64,000 nucleotides of DNA from Sipunculus nudus (taxonomy: Eukaryota > Annelida > Sipuncula > Golfingiida > Sipunculidae). Below are positions 23,351 through 35,830 of this stretch, piece after piece. The translations under genes and the position numbers were made by a program. Numbering within the stretch: the stretch's first letter is position 1; the number at the start of each line of letters is the position of its first letter. The stretch spans positions 47,649,840 to 47,713,839 of the forward strand of contig CM049322.1 in NCBI GenBank assembly GCA_026874595.1, in the 5' to 3' direction. Under the pieces are notes generated by a model. That model had not been told where the DNA came from. It searched no databases and saw only the letters and a list, made by a program, of their open reading frames with translations.

Positions 23351-23537
23351 CAGTGGAACCTGTATTAACAATAAGACCATCCATAAAACTGGCAAGAAAT
23401 GGTCTTCATTTACAATTACAGGTGGTCTTATTAGACAGGTCAATTTACCTGATATGAATGCTAATGATTTATTCAAAGGTGGTCTTTATAGGCAGATGGT
23501 CTCTCCAGGCAGGTGATCACCCAGACAGGTTTCACTG
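23351..23537. mobile_element. MITE with CAGTGGAACCTGT ends
   Basis: The left end CAGTGGAACCTGT is mirrored by the right end ACAGGTTTCACTG; subterminal TGGTCT motifs occur in both orientations. It is 187 bp with no coding capacity. A related left end, CAGTGGTACCTGT, starts at 23739 with similar internal sequence (GACCACCTGCCTATAAAGAC) and runs to about 23893. No clear target duplication. Confidence 0.55.
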
Positions 23538-25355
23538 TGAACATTTCTCTCAGATGGTAGACCTGTAATTAAACACCGGTGCCCTGATCAGTACAAAACC
23601 ATAAACAGTTGAATGAGGTACAGGCAGATAAGTACAAACATGTATACTTCCGTTTATTTGAGATCTCACTGTCTGGGTTGTCTTTGATTCATTAAATTTG
23701 TTATAAACTTATTATGCAGGCTTGATTTCAGTTGGATACAGTGGTACCTGTCTGAATGACCACCTGCCTATAAAGACAACTCTTGAATTTATAAACCATA
23801 AGCATTCACATAACCTTAGATTGACCCGTTTGATAAGAACATCTGTGAATTAAAAACATTTTAGGTCAATCCCAAAGGTTGTCTTATTAGGTACAAAAAT
23901 GACAAAATTTTAAGAAAATGTTGATAATCATATGAATTATAGATTATTTATTTACTATTTGATTACCGTAAATTCTCTATTTTAAGCCGCATATCGATTA
24001 TGAACCGCATCTGGCTTCAGGTCAGTGCATAAAGCCATTGATTATTCAGTACATTGTTACAGCCCTTGTATCAGTATATACATACAGTATTTGATAATCT
24101 GATTGAAAGTAACATCTGACCTATGGTTGTGAGTAGCCATACAGTATCATGTGTATAGGTTTGCCAGGTGAAAAGTCATTGGTGAGGGATGCATTGAATG
24201 ACCTCTGCTTGCAAACTGGTTGAACTGGCTTATCTAATTAAGAGTAACAAATTTAGCAAAAATTCAAACAAATATAAGGTCTATTGAAGTATTATTGTTT
24301 AATTAAATGAAGGGTAAAGGTAATGGTATAATAAACATTGCATTTCCAGAATTAGTGGTTTATATTCAGAGTGGTGGTGATCAAAGTTGTCTCCAAAAAA
24401 GTTGATATCTCTTCTTACAATATCTGGCACTTGGTTACCAAAGACAGCTGCTAGTATCATCACAATAAGGCCTCAGAAATAATATTCTCAAAGAAGACAA
24501 TCTTTAGTGATTTAGTGATTAACATGGGTATCTGTTACTTGGGGTGTTCCAATTAATCAGTTACATTAATGGTTGGTAATTTTATTTCATAATCAATTAA
24601 ATTGGTTTCATTTTTACATAACCAAAAACAATTATGTATGCACATGCAAAGATGTCAGATTTATAATTCCGAAAAAAAAAATTGAAAAAATTGTCAGTGA
24701 AATCAGTGAACTGTTTTAAAACTGAAACTTATGCAATAAACAGTTGTCACAAACCTGGACATTAGCTTGACCTTTCAGCTAGATGTGCAATTCAGACAGA
24801 AATTTGCATAATTGATATTTAAGGTATATAATTTTGTTCAGCAGAATTCAATTTAGGGTTCTGTAGAAAGTGCATAAGATAATTGATTAATAATCAATGT
24901 TCAATCATTAGGCATTTATTTTCTTCCTATCATCAAACATGGTTTAACAACCAATTCATTCCTACCACTGCCAGTAACCATCCAAAGTTAAAAGCTGCCC
25001 TGATTTAGCCTTAAATTTTTCTAGTAAAACCCAGTCAGTCCTGATTAAAACGGTATTGATCAGGGCTGTGTATTTCACTGTTGCAGCATTCAGCAGGTGA
25101 GCTGCATCGGCTGGCAGTGGCTGACATGCCGGCTGTATCATTGATCCAGTACCTTTACGGCTGATTCAGTGCTGCTATGAGTAATCTGACAGTTTCTTTT
25201 AAAAATAAATTGCTATTATTTTTGCTGAAAGCATTATTGAAGTAAATCTGTGGTGTAGAAGCCTCCCTTACATGTGTCAGCCAGAAAATTTGTTATATAA
25301 AAATGCCTCCAGGGGACACCTTGCATTGTGGTAGAAGCCTGGAACAGCTCACCTG

Positions 25356-28125
25356 CAGGGTTGGGTTTTAGGCTGCCCAAAACCTGTTTTCGGCAGGGCA
25401 GAGCCTAAAAACTGCCTAAAATAGGTTATAACCTGCCTAAAACTGCCTTTAACTGCCTAAAACCGTACATTCCCTCACCTATGACTTGCAGTTAACTATG
25501 TTATATGTTACACAGCTAAATGCATTAAAGAAATATTCTAAACAAATTTAAAATGAGGAACACTTTATTCAAACTAAATAAATTAAACCATGATAAAAAA
25601 AGCAAAAGCAACAAATGAATACAACATTACTTCAGGTGTTCCATATGAACACATTTCTCTGACAGTTTTAGATTGTATCCCTAAATGGTGTTCTGAGGTC
25701 TCTCCCCTCCATTACTGCCAGTTTATAAAAAAAATGCTCATACAGTAAGCTTATAACCAGATACTTTGATACAGCATTTTGATCACAATCAAGGGATTAA
25801 ATTTTGTTATTTATGCGAAACAAGTTTTCCCAAATTTTTTAAGTTGTTCCATTTACACTGACAAATAGTTCTTTATACTCATGTATGTTTTGTTTGCCTG
25901 TAGCTTCAAATAGCAAAGAGCAAACAGATTGATCTTTTAAATTATAACAGATCTTTTATGCTAGCCAAAAACTTAAAATGTGATAATATCTTACATTAAC
26001 TGATAAAGAACAAGAACATCCACTGGTTGTTTATTCCCTTAGCTAGGTCATCCTTTTAAGATTTTGTGCAAATATTTATTATCTAATACTTATAAAAGGA
26101 ATTCAGTTCACGTTTGTGCGCAATGTTCTCTTAAACCGCGCTGTGTACAATATTGTGCCATACATCATTTTAAAGGTTATTATCCCCGCAGTGACATAGG
26201 CAATATGAAAATAAATAATTTTTAATAAACATATAATTTTGAGTGATTTTTCCGTTTTTTTTACCTAGCACAGCCGAACTGTCTTCGGCAATCACCGGAA
26301 TGCGTGCATCGTGGTCACTTAACCTCTAACACTAAGGACTATTGTTCATATGAATAACGCTTGCTTTCAATGAGGGATTTGACCCACGTGCGTGGTCAGT
26401 AAAAGAGAAAAACACATGTTTCTCGCTTATGAAATGGAGAGTTCAACCCAGGAGGATTAATGACAAAACCTAATTCAAGGTCCCAATTTCAGGAACATGT
26501 GTGGGGTGGGGTGGAGTGGTGTCTGGGTTTTCAGGCCTCAAAATTTGTCTGATAAGATGAAAAAAAAAATTGCGGCGGTTAAAAATGAATACGGACCCTC
26601 TGCATGGAATTCCGTTAGGTCCGCTCCTGCTACTTTCGAGGTATGCATATTTCTGTTTCTTTCTTCAGGAACAGTTTCCTTGCAACGTACATTTAATAAA
26701 TCTTTCATGTGTTCCTCACATCAACCTAATCTTTATACGTCCACCGATAGAATCCAGTCAAATATCATCGAAAACCTGAATGCCCCCGCGTCTCATTCCG
26801 GTTCGAAATGTCAACACCATCACTGGCCAGGTCATCAAGGTAAACATACCGGGGTATAAATTTCTTGCCACGAGGACAGAACCATAGAATGAATGTTAAA
26901 AATATTGGAGCGACTGCAGGATCACTCACGCACTGTCTCCACCAGATTATGAGTTTATACGGATGGACGGTATGATGTTAAGGATTCATGTAATTTAAAA
27001 GTAAGTGTCAAAATTAAGATACAAGCAGCTGTACATAGAAACGTTTTCTGTTCACAGAAGTGTTGTTCCTCAGAGAGATGCGTGAGTTATTCTGCAGTCG
27101 TGCCAAAACGCTTATACATATCTTATGGAAACAGTTTCCCACTGAAAAACTATATTTTCTGTTAACTTTTAGAATAAAAAAATTAGCCAACATTTAACAT
27201 CTCAGTTAATAAATCTCCCCAACCCTGGTAATAAGCCCGGTATACCAGGTCTATCCGCTAGTCTAGATATAATGATGGATATGCTCTGTTAACTGTATAA
27301 TGAGACTGTGAAAATGGAATCCTCATGAAACACTATAATAAGTATAAAACTGAAAAATGTGAAAATATATTGCAGTGAATATGCTGCAAACCATAGAATA
27401 TGCATAATCACTTTTGGGCTGTGTTCAACCTAAAGGGCTGAGAAACCTACATGTCATGGTCAGGGGCCCTGACTGCATCACTCAGTAAAAAGTTTGACTC
27501 AAGAACAGTTTTCAGGGCAAGGGCTTTAATTGCATCATCCTAGTCATGTATGAAAGTTCACATGAACATCTACTAAGACACAGCAGTGGGACTTATGACC
27601 ATTGGGTCTAATGACCCCATCATCCTGATAAATAGTAACTAGCTGGTCTAATCAAGCATGGCCTCTGCCTCTGATGCCCTGCCTTACAAGAGGCATACTG
27701 GAGGCTCTATTGCCCATTCCAGGTAGCAGGGCACTCATCAGCAAACCAAAAGGGTCCTGATTAAGACATTACCTTGGCCATTGAAACTAAGTACCAAACA
27801 CACATGGTTTCATGCTCAAGAAACCTATACAGGCTGTTTGAAGACTGCATGATGCCAGCCAACAGAAATCATACATTACTTATACCTGAAACCTTCCAGA
27901 AGCTAAGCAAAGCCTTGTGACTGCGTCACCCAAGCCAGTTTGGTAGTTTTATAGATCTTTAAGTCAAAATTTAAACAAATATAGGTTTTAGGCACTTTTG
28001 ATGCCTAAAACATCATCATTGTAACATGCCTAAAACCTGTTTTAGGCAGGGCAGTTTTAACCAGGTTATAACCTATGGTTATAACCTATGGTTAAAACCT
28101 TCCTGCCTAAAACTTGCCACCCCTG
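25356..28125. mobile_element. hAT-type non-autonomous DNA transposon, 2,770 bp
   Basis: The exact 8-bp direct repeat CTCACCTG flanks it (25348-25355 and 28126-28133). The ends are CAGGGTTGGGTTTTAGGC and the reverse complement of CAGGGGTGGCAAGTTTTAGGC. An 8-bp duplication with CAGGG-type termini is the signature of the hAT superfamily. Both subterminal regions (about 120-160 bp) are packed with TGCCTAAAAC and GGTTATAACC motifs in both orientations, as expected of transposase binding sites. The interior has no transposase (no intact long frame, no recognised RNase H-like or BED motif); it carries the 1.2-kb segment shared with 12420-13650. Confidence 0.8.
26085..27290 (-). repeat. 1.2-kb segment inside the hAT element, inverted partner of 12420-13650
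   Basis: Its reverse complement follows the 12420-13650 segment over its whole length. The part matching the 90-codon frame of that copy is broken by in-frame stops and length changes. A 120-codon plus-strand frame at 26497-26859 is antisense to it and is not considered a gene. Confidence 0.65.
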
Positions 28126-28572
28126 CTCACCTGTAACCATTGTAACACTACACCTCATCCTTTTTAAATAAAAAATTCAAACTAAACTGAAACATAAGTT
28201 TTGCACACAAAAAAATTTATTGAACTTCATCACAATCACTCATGTTATAGTTGAATTTTCATGTCTCTTACATTAGTTAGACAGTCATGTATTATAAAGT
28301 AATTTATAATACATTCTGTGATGAATTCAGTTACTTGTATATCAGTTTAATGTTTGGTGATTTCGGCTTCATGTCAGTCACATGCACTTGGATAGGGTTA
28401 AAAAATTTGAAGGTGCAAAGGCCCAAAGTGCTTTGCAAGAAATATAAGTTAAAATGTTTGTTTGTTAATAATATTTCTCTTTCATTATGTGCACAGATAA
28501 ACATACAGGTAATTCATTGTGGAAATATTGCAATAATTTTATTTCTCCAAAAAGAGAATGGCTGATTGAAGA

Positions 28573-28735
28573 TATGTCAATATTCAGGGTATTGTATGAA
28601 GTCTATTTAGGACCCTCTTGCTTAGTTGGGATTGTAGGAGCCCATATTTGGTTGCCCTAACACAATTTTCTGGAATTTTTACTGGCCCAAGGCAAAATAT
28701 TAACTGTAAATATGAGCCGTGCTGTAACTTTCTAA
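28573..28735. mobile_element. Fragment of the ACTTGCCC hAT-like MITE family
   Basis: GTTGCCCTA followed by TTTTTACTGGCCCAAGGCAA and TTAACTGTAAATATGAGC parallels the right half of the element at 3525-3922. Confidence 0.45.
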
Positions 28736-29781
28736 TTAATGGAGGCTCATAAGAAGGAGCGGCCACCCACCTACTGGTCATGTGTCATGATTTATATAGT
28801 CTCCAATTAGGTGTAGGCCTTTAAACGGTCTAGACTCCGCTCTGCCGTGATGAGTCTTTTGTTGTCACTAGGGTCAGTAAGTGCCTTTGTCTTTTTGTGT
28901 ATGAATTCCTGTGGTATACAAACAATGCCTGACTGAGTATTAAGTTTTGTAATGTCACTGCACCAAAACTGTCATAATTTATATTTTACCATGTGTGCCT
29001 TGTGTTAGGGCTCATTTATTCGTATGGTCTGCTTATGCTCAGGGTGACAGTAGTCTGTCTCTGTGTCTGTCTGACCATCTCTCAATCTATCCTGTTATTT
29101 CTCTACCAAAAATAATGTGCAAATTGTTATTTATAAGTAACAAAACTAGTGGCTTAATGTGTTGTGTCCCATTTTACCCTTTTAACTTAGTGTTTTAATA
29201 CACTGAACTTTTAAAGCACTTGAACTTTAATAACACAAGCCAGATGTGATTTAATTTCTGATGGCATCAGAATGATGACTTTGGCATCATTTTCTGTTCT
29301 TTTATTTGAATATCATTTGATGGATACTATAAGTCAGTCATGTGTTTAAATAATATTTTTTTTCCTTTTTCTGAAGGGTGTTTCATACCATGGTCTGATG
29401 GATGGTACTTTATATGGTTCTATGTTACCTGTCATATCTTTCCGAACATGTGTGCTCTTATTTTCGGATCACATTTTAATACTTCTCAAAGGCATTCCTA
29501 TTGTTAACCCAGCTGACTGTGAGGCAACTTAACCAGAGTGGCCCAGTATCACTGTCTGTCTATGAATCCATCCATCTTTGAGACTGGCACAAATAAAGAA
29601 ATGGTTTACCTCCAGATTCCAAATTTAACATGCTGTCATATCCTAATTGTGGTTTTTCTGATGGTTTTCTTAGGAGGTTTGCATTATCATCTTGCATGTT
29701 TAATATAATTTTCTCATATTAAAGATGATTTTCTATAGCATCCAATATTTCTTTGCTTATGGCTTTTTCCGTTGTTTTTAG

Positions 29782-29946
29782 CTGACATGTGGAGAGAAGT
29801 TGAAGGCGGTAGAAGACGACTTCCATCCAATGGTAGCGTTTCTGTGTAACAAGCCGGCCATGTACCTGGAGAAGACAGGATGGCAACGCGATGAGAAAAC
29901 AACCTGCCTGAACAGCACTAAGGACATTCTTAAATACTGCCAGAAG
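29782..29946 (+). CDS. APP: Amyloid precursor protein, exon 2 (first half of growth-factor-like domain)
   Basis: 165 bases, 55 codons (residues 19-73), phase 0 at both ends, acceptor TTTTTAG and donor AAG/GTATGT. The size is close to the vertebrate exon 2. It carries the first three conserved cysteines of the E1 growth-factor-like domain (Cys40, Cys60, Cys71), with VAFLC, then a GW-x-(R/D) stretch, then TCLNSTKDILKYCQK, matching the vertebrate TC-I-TKE-ILQYCQE pattern. Asn62-Ser-Thr is a possible N-glycosylation site. The domain is extracellular; in known APP proteins it binds heparin, promotes dimerisation and takes part in adhesion and signalling. Only 14 bases after this exon a 26-bp minisatellite begins. 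Confidence 0.93.
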
Positions 29947-29960
29947 GTATGTGACATTAT

Positions 29961-30150
29961 CTATCATGTCTCCATGACAACAAGGCTTGTCATGTCTCCA
30001 TGACAACAAGGCCTGTCAAGTCTCCATGGCAACAAGGCCTGTCATATCTCCATGACAACAAGGCCTGTCATATCTCCATGACAACAAGGCCTGTCATATC
30101 TCCATGACAACAAGGCCTGTCAAGTCTCCACTCTCCATGGTAACAAGGCC
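29961..30150 (+). repeat. 26-bp minisatellite carrying X-box-like motifs
   Basis: Seven units of TGTC-TGTCTCCATGACAACAAGGC type; the last is lengthened. Each contains (G/A)TCTCCATG(A/G)(C/T)AAC, close to the RFX X-box; the third unit has the palindromic form GTCTCCATGGCAAC at 30020-30033. The array starts next to the exon 2 donor. Confidence 0.9.
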
Positions 30151-31424
30151 TAAATCAGCTTTGTATTCTATTGTTGATTCCAGATAATAGGCACAAAACC
30201 AAATTTAAATGTACAGTTAAATAATACAAAAATGTCATGTAATTTCTCCTTTATAAGGAAGTTTATACTTATATGGTAATTACCAATGCTTAAAATATCT
30301 ATAATTAAAATAAACTATATACAAGTATGTATCTGTAAATAAATTTTGTGTTGTTTTGATCTGTTCACTTGTGAGTGCTACAGGACTCATTGATGACCAC
30401 ACATACATGTATATTGTATTAAAGCAGATCCAGTCCCAGTCACTAACTTGATCATTTAAGTTAAAGAATACTTTTTAGGAAATCTTCCAAGAAACCTCAT
30501 TCCATTCTTTTTATGGACAATCTGAGTGGTCTCATAAAAATAGATGAGAGATCCTTAGGTCTTCCAACCCAGATGGTCCTGTTGTACTAACAGTAAGCTT
30601 GCCCTTTACTCTTGGTGTAATTTCCTCAGTTGAAAAATTTTTTACAAGAAAGACATCTGATTGGCAGTATGGCTTTACTAATACATAAATAAATTTCGAG
30701 CAGTTACTTTATTTAACCACCCAGATTAGTGCCCATATGTGCTTATCCTGTTGAGTATGTAGTGTATTTGATCCCAAAATTCTTAATGTGCCCTCCAGCC
30801 ACCTTCAGGTCCAAATTTGCTGAACTTTGTCAATTGAGTCATATGATAATTTGTGATGGAAGGAGTAGTCACTTTGTTTTGGATTGCTTGACATCAGGAA
30901 CCACAAAATCATGAGTTTGGTGGGGGGGGGGGGGCACTTAATGGGAATTTTGATGCCTGTTGACCACTCAGTATCAAGGTTAGAACTTGATGTCATGGAG
31001 ATATATCATAAATGTTGTATTGTCCAATCATATATATCTTGAATGTTGTATGAGACAATCATGTATATCATAAATGTTGTATTAACTTATCATACTGGCT
31101 CAAGCTTTTGTATACCATTTTGTTATAACATTTTCACCAACAGAATCGTGAAAATTTTATACTTAACTTTATTTGATAATATTTGAAATATGCTGAAACC
31201 TGATTTTAAAAATAAAATTTAAATTTTAGTTGATTATGACTTGTTCATGCCGAGCATAGTTTCTGTCATGAGTCTGAATTTTTGTGATTTAGATCAGGAT
31301 TGTTTGTCTTGAATGAGGTTTCCTTTTGTTACTTGGCTTTTATAGGTTTAATAAAGATAGACTGATCTGTTCTTGAAAAAAATTAACTCTTTGCAGAACA
31401 GTATTCAGCATAATATGTGGAGAA

Positions 31425-33856
31425 TTTTTAGCTCAGCTGACTTTCAGTCATGCTGGGCTATAGCGATGGGTCTTTGTCCGGCGTCCTTCCGGCCGTCCGT
31501 ACGGCCGTCCATCCGTTAGCAGGGCACAAATCGTAACCATAGGGGCTAGGGCCATGAACCCTAAGCAGATTTAGAGGTTCTAAAAAGGTCTCCTTGCAAA
31601 CCTGAAATTAGGTCACTGCGACCTATATTCTCGAAGTTATGGGGTGTGTTTGCACCCCCCAGAAATAATTCTTTTAGCCAAAATTTTCATCCCAAACCTT
31701 CCATCTTTCACATACAGCTCAACTACCAACGGTGGAAGTACCATAATTATTTTGAGGTCACAAGGTCAAAGGTCAAGGTCACAGAACCAACTTCTTTGAA
31801 GAGCCTCAAGATGCATTTTAAGCCAAACCTTTCATCCCAATTCTTTGATCTTTCACATATAGCTCACCCACTAAGTGGGAGAAGAATCCTATAGATGTTG
31901 AGGTCACAAGGTCAAAGGTCAGGGTCACAGGATCCACTTCTTTGAAAAGGTTGTGGACACATTTCAAGCTAAACCTTTCATTCCAAACCTTTCAGCACTG
32001 ATATCGCTTCTCTGCCAACAGGGGAAAAGACCTGTTGATTTTGAGGTCAAAGGTCAAGTTCACAGCACCCTCTTCTTGCGTGGAGGCATTTTCAGCAAAC
32101 TTTTCAATCTATACTTTCCATCTGTCATATATGGCTTACCTACCAATAGGAGAAGAAGCCTATTGATGTTGAGCTCAAAAGGTCAAAGGTCAAGGTCACA
32201 ATATTGTTCTAAATGCTTGTGAATATATTTCAAGTGAAACTGTTCAACCCAAACCTTCAGTCTTCCACATATGCCACATCTATGCATCACTGAATTTGAT
32301 TCGAACTTCATATTTATGGGTCTTTTTGCATGAAGAAATAACTAATTGATTTTGAGGTCAGCTGGTCAGGAGGTTAAAGGTTGCAAGTCTAAGTTATTCA
32401 CTCATTGGTTGCCAAGTAATTACACCCGGCCAGATGTAAGTGGTAAGTAGTTACCCATCATTTAGAAAGAATCCAGTTGATATGTGGGCAAAAGGCCAAG
32501 GTCATAGGTCAGGGATGTTCACAATAACTTATTTTGTAGACCATCTCTATTTTTCTTGTTTTTTTGTATATATAACCATATGGCACTCACAACTGGTACA
32601 TCTCACTATGTGCCCATAATTGTCAGTGACACTTGTGATATATATGACTCCCTTTTGTATCAGCTCATGGAGTGATAAGGATATATCATTAGTGCATAAC
32701 AAAAACACTGTTGCCGGAATGCTTTGGCCAGGCATTAAGACTATGAGAGTTAAGTGTTAAGTTTAGCTACTGATTTATAAAATGATGGGAACATTTTGCA
32801 GTTTATATCATGGAATCATAGCAATAAACTTAGTTTTCTAGATATCTGAATATTATTATACAAATCATCAGATATACCAGCAAGTGTTTGTTCTGATAAT
32901 ATGTGGGTCTGTACCTGGATTTAGGATGGCTTTATTTGATTACAAGACTCTTAGTGATGCTTTCTGCATTTCTTTTCTTTTAGGTTTTGCAGTTTACCTA
33001 CCCTGCTGACCCCATTGAATAGCAAGCTGATAATTAAAACAAATTGGACTTTCTTTTTTTACATTTGCATGTTCATAAATCTGATATGAGAGCTCTCCAA
33101 CCTGATCATGCCTTTTGAATTGTTTTGGACATTCATAACTGTTACATTCTTTGAAGCAATTGCTACAAGTTTAGTGTCTTATTGGAGGATGTGTGACTTG
33201 TCAGAAAACCATTATGTCTGCCAGGTAGCCATTTTAGAAATCCTTTTGCCAGGACAGTTTCTGTGATTTTTTTTAATGTTTGGTCCCTTTTAGAGGATGT
33301 TTGTTGTTCAATTTCCAACCTGTCAGAAATCCAATATGGCCACCAGGACGCCATCTTTAAATTCCTTTAGAACATATTATCTCAAGAACTATTAAAGTGA
33401 ATGCAGTGGGATGTATATTAATGTCATCTTGCATTGGGTCAAAGATTTCTTAATAAATATTACCATCATTTATGAAAGCTCAGTACAGTTGGCTTGTATT
33501 GAATAAAAAATAATATGGAAGCACCCGTTTCACAATAATTCTTGCATGGATTTCCTTGATATTTTGCTATATTTTGATCTTATTTGTGGCCTGTGTGGTA
33601 TTCCTTTTGAGACTGACAGGTATCGAGCAAGCTGTTGGATTAGTTCCTGATAGCTCAACAACCATACATTTTGCCTCAGACCATCATTCACTAGGTTTTA
33701 ACCAGACATATGATAAGAATTTATGGCAATGTAGAAAGTTTAAACAAAATTGGCATATAGGTTCTGCAACAATTTTACTAGAAGTTGCGGATTGCAGCCC
33801 ATGATGTTGCAGGTCATGCTTGGCAGCTGAGCGTCATGACCCATGGGTCACTTGTT
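31425..33856 (+). mobile_element. 2.4-kb dispersed repeat with four DR1 motifs (copy 2)
   Basis: Same orientation, start and end as copy 1 at 14283-16729. AGGTCAAAGGTCA occurs at 31763, 31909, 32044 and 32180, at homologous positions. Extended half-sites TCAAGGTCA follow several of them. It lies in APP intron 2, about 1.5 kb after exon 2. Short open frames common to both copies begin at non-ATG codons or in repeat units and are not supported as genes. Confidence 0.8.
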
Positions 33857-34870
33857 ATTCTGTATGGTGATTTTGAGAGCATCATACCAGTTAAAAATTG
33901 AGACATTACCAGTATATATGATTACAAATAATTATAAGATTTGAAAAGTAAGTGCCAATTATGAACTCTCAAAGTGTGACTCAAATTTGAAATATGAAAG
34001 CTAATTTGAAATGAAGAAACTGGGAAATTTAATCCAAATTTGAATCCATAGTTTGTGTTATCTTAAGTGATAAAACTTTGTTAATTGCAAGTTACTTAAT
34101 ATTTATTGGATGATAAGGCCATAAAAATCAGTATCTTTTAAATGACTTGTGATGGTAAGAGCAAATTTGAGGGAAAGAAATGTTGTTGCCGACCACTACA
34201 GAACAGACCTCCCAGATTGCATGCCACAAAGCCCTTGGTGAATTATTAAACATCATGACGCCACAGATAACTTGATGGTTCCCCCAGAGGGGAAGTCAGT
34301 ATTGACGTTTCCAATTGGTTGGCATCATGTTAAGTGTTACATTAAACCATATATTTATTCCTTTTTAAATAAGTATGTTGGTGTGTGGAAAATATTGGGA
34401 AAGTTTTAGTTATTTTTTAGGTGATATCTCCTGATAAAATATTTTCATGCAGGTAATGAATGATTAATCAGTGTCAAGGTATATATGAATCTTTCAGTTT
34501 GCAGTACAGATTGTACTGTATGGTTTTGTGCAGGGAAAATATGAGAGTACTAATTTTTGAAAAATTTTTAATTTCATATAGATCCCATACTTCAAGTTTG
34601 TTATAAGGCCTTGGATATGTAGCAGTTACATAATATATAGGACTCAATAAATGAAAATCCAGTGTTCAGGGGTCTATTGATCAATGGTGACAGGTACCAG
34701 GCCGTATGTAGTTTTGTTGTTTTAGCTCTGCAACTGTGGTGCCAAGCAGTTTTCAGCAAGTTATATGCATATTTGAGGGTGTTTTAACGGAAACGCATTT
34801 GAATCTGATATCCAGACGAGACTGTGAAATGACGCTACCTGTATGGATTACCTGCCCCAGGTTGATTCAG

Positions 34871-34884
34871 GTTGCCATGGGAAC
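34871..34884. promoter_or_regulatory. X-box-like motif
   Basis: GTTGCCATGGGAAC fits the RFX X-box pattern GTNNCCATGGNAAC. Binding is not shown. Confidence 0.35.
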
Positions 34885-35269
34885 CTACAAGCCTGTGAGC
34901 TACTGCTTGCAATATTCATATCACTCAGAGTTAATGGTTGCCACGAGATGGTTTAATCACATGACTGGCTCCTCTATTACAGCAAGTTTTAAGACCGATG
35001 CACCTATATTTTAATGGTGCAAGACATTTCAAGGAAAAGCAAAAAAAGATCACTAAGCTTTACACAGGGAACTGTATTTGCTAAATTAGATACAGAAACT
35101 TGTCTTTGAATTTCCATTTCATACATAAGTATTTCCCTTTAAAATATGTTTCAGGATCACTATAAATACATTGCAAGTGGCGTGGTCTGGTAGGTTGGTT
35201 TGCAGAACTCTTCAGTTTGTGAGATGGGAATGCATAATTGGTATGAGGGTGATTTGTCTAGGTGATGGA

Positions 35270-35830
35270 ACACTCCCGTCAGGTCTCAGAACCTGACTGG
35301 GGGTAATGCAGGACCTAGGTCCAGACTTGGGTTGGAGTCAGCACTGGTCCACTGCTGAAGCCACTGGTCCACTGTTTTAGGGACATTGACTTGGACTCCA
35401 GAATCGTAGGTTTGGAATTGAACTCTGACTTGCAGATAAAGGTTACAGGTATTAGCCAAGTCCATTTTGAAGACAGCAGAAAAAAAATGTAACATATGAG
35501 ACTTATACAAGTGAGAGCTTCTAACAAAATATTATAAAAACTTTACTATATATATATATATATTATATACCTACCTTAAGCAGCACAAAGTGAAGACAAA
35601 CATTAATAGTAAAAAGCATGTATAAACTAACATTTGAAATAGATGACACCTGATAATCTCAAATTTCCAGTTTAAAATTTTCTTTTAATTAGAAAATTGT
35701 ATTGAACTTGGACTTTTGACTCATGTTTTAAATGACTCAACTCAAAGGAGGTTGTTTGGACATGAACCTCAAGAACTCTGACTTGGACTCAGACTTGAGT
35801 GGTGTGGACTCAACTACAACACTGACTCAG
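35270..35830. repeat. Degenerate ACTTGGACTC repeat cluster
   Basis: GACTTGGACTCCAGA, CTTGGACTTTTGACTC, GACTTGGACTCAGACTTG and GTGGACTCAACT recur in a loose pattern on both sides of a TA run (about 35550-35564). It resembles the GAGTCC element at 9633-10046 but is not alignable with confidence. Confidence 0.4.

Larger units (their letters stand above)
20669..29781 (+). other. APP: APP intron 1 (9.1 kb)
   Basis: GTAAGT donor; acceptor TTGTTTTTAG. It contains three tandem 27-28 bp GTCAGTTTATTTT units (22918-23005), a small MITE (23351-23537) and a relative (about 23739-23893), a complete hAT-type element (25356-28125) and a MITE fragment (28573-28735). No additional APP coding exon was seen. 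Other stretches show no recognisable feature. Confidence 0.8.

Noticed and set aside
26497-26859. 120-codon frame inside the hAT element as a transposase remnant
   Set aside because: It lacks any hAT transposase motif and is antisense to the segment shared with 12420-13650.
34736-35014. 92-codon plus-strand frame in intron 2 as an alternative APP exon
   Set aside because: It has no APP similarity, starts at a non-ATG codon, and exons 2 and 3 already join perfectly in frame.
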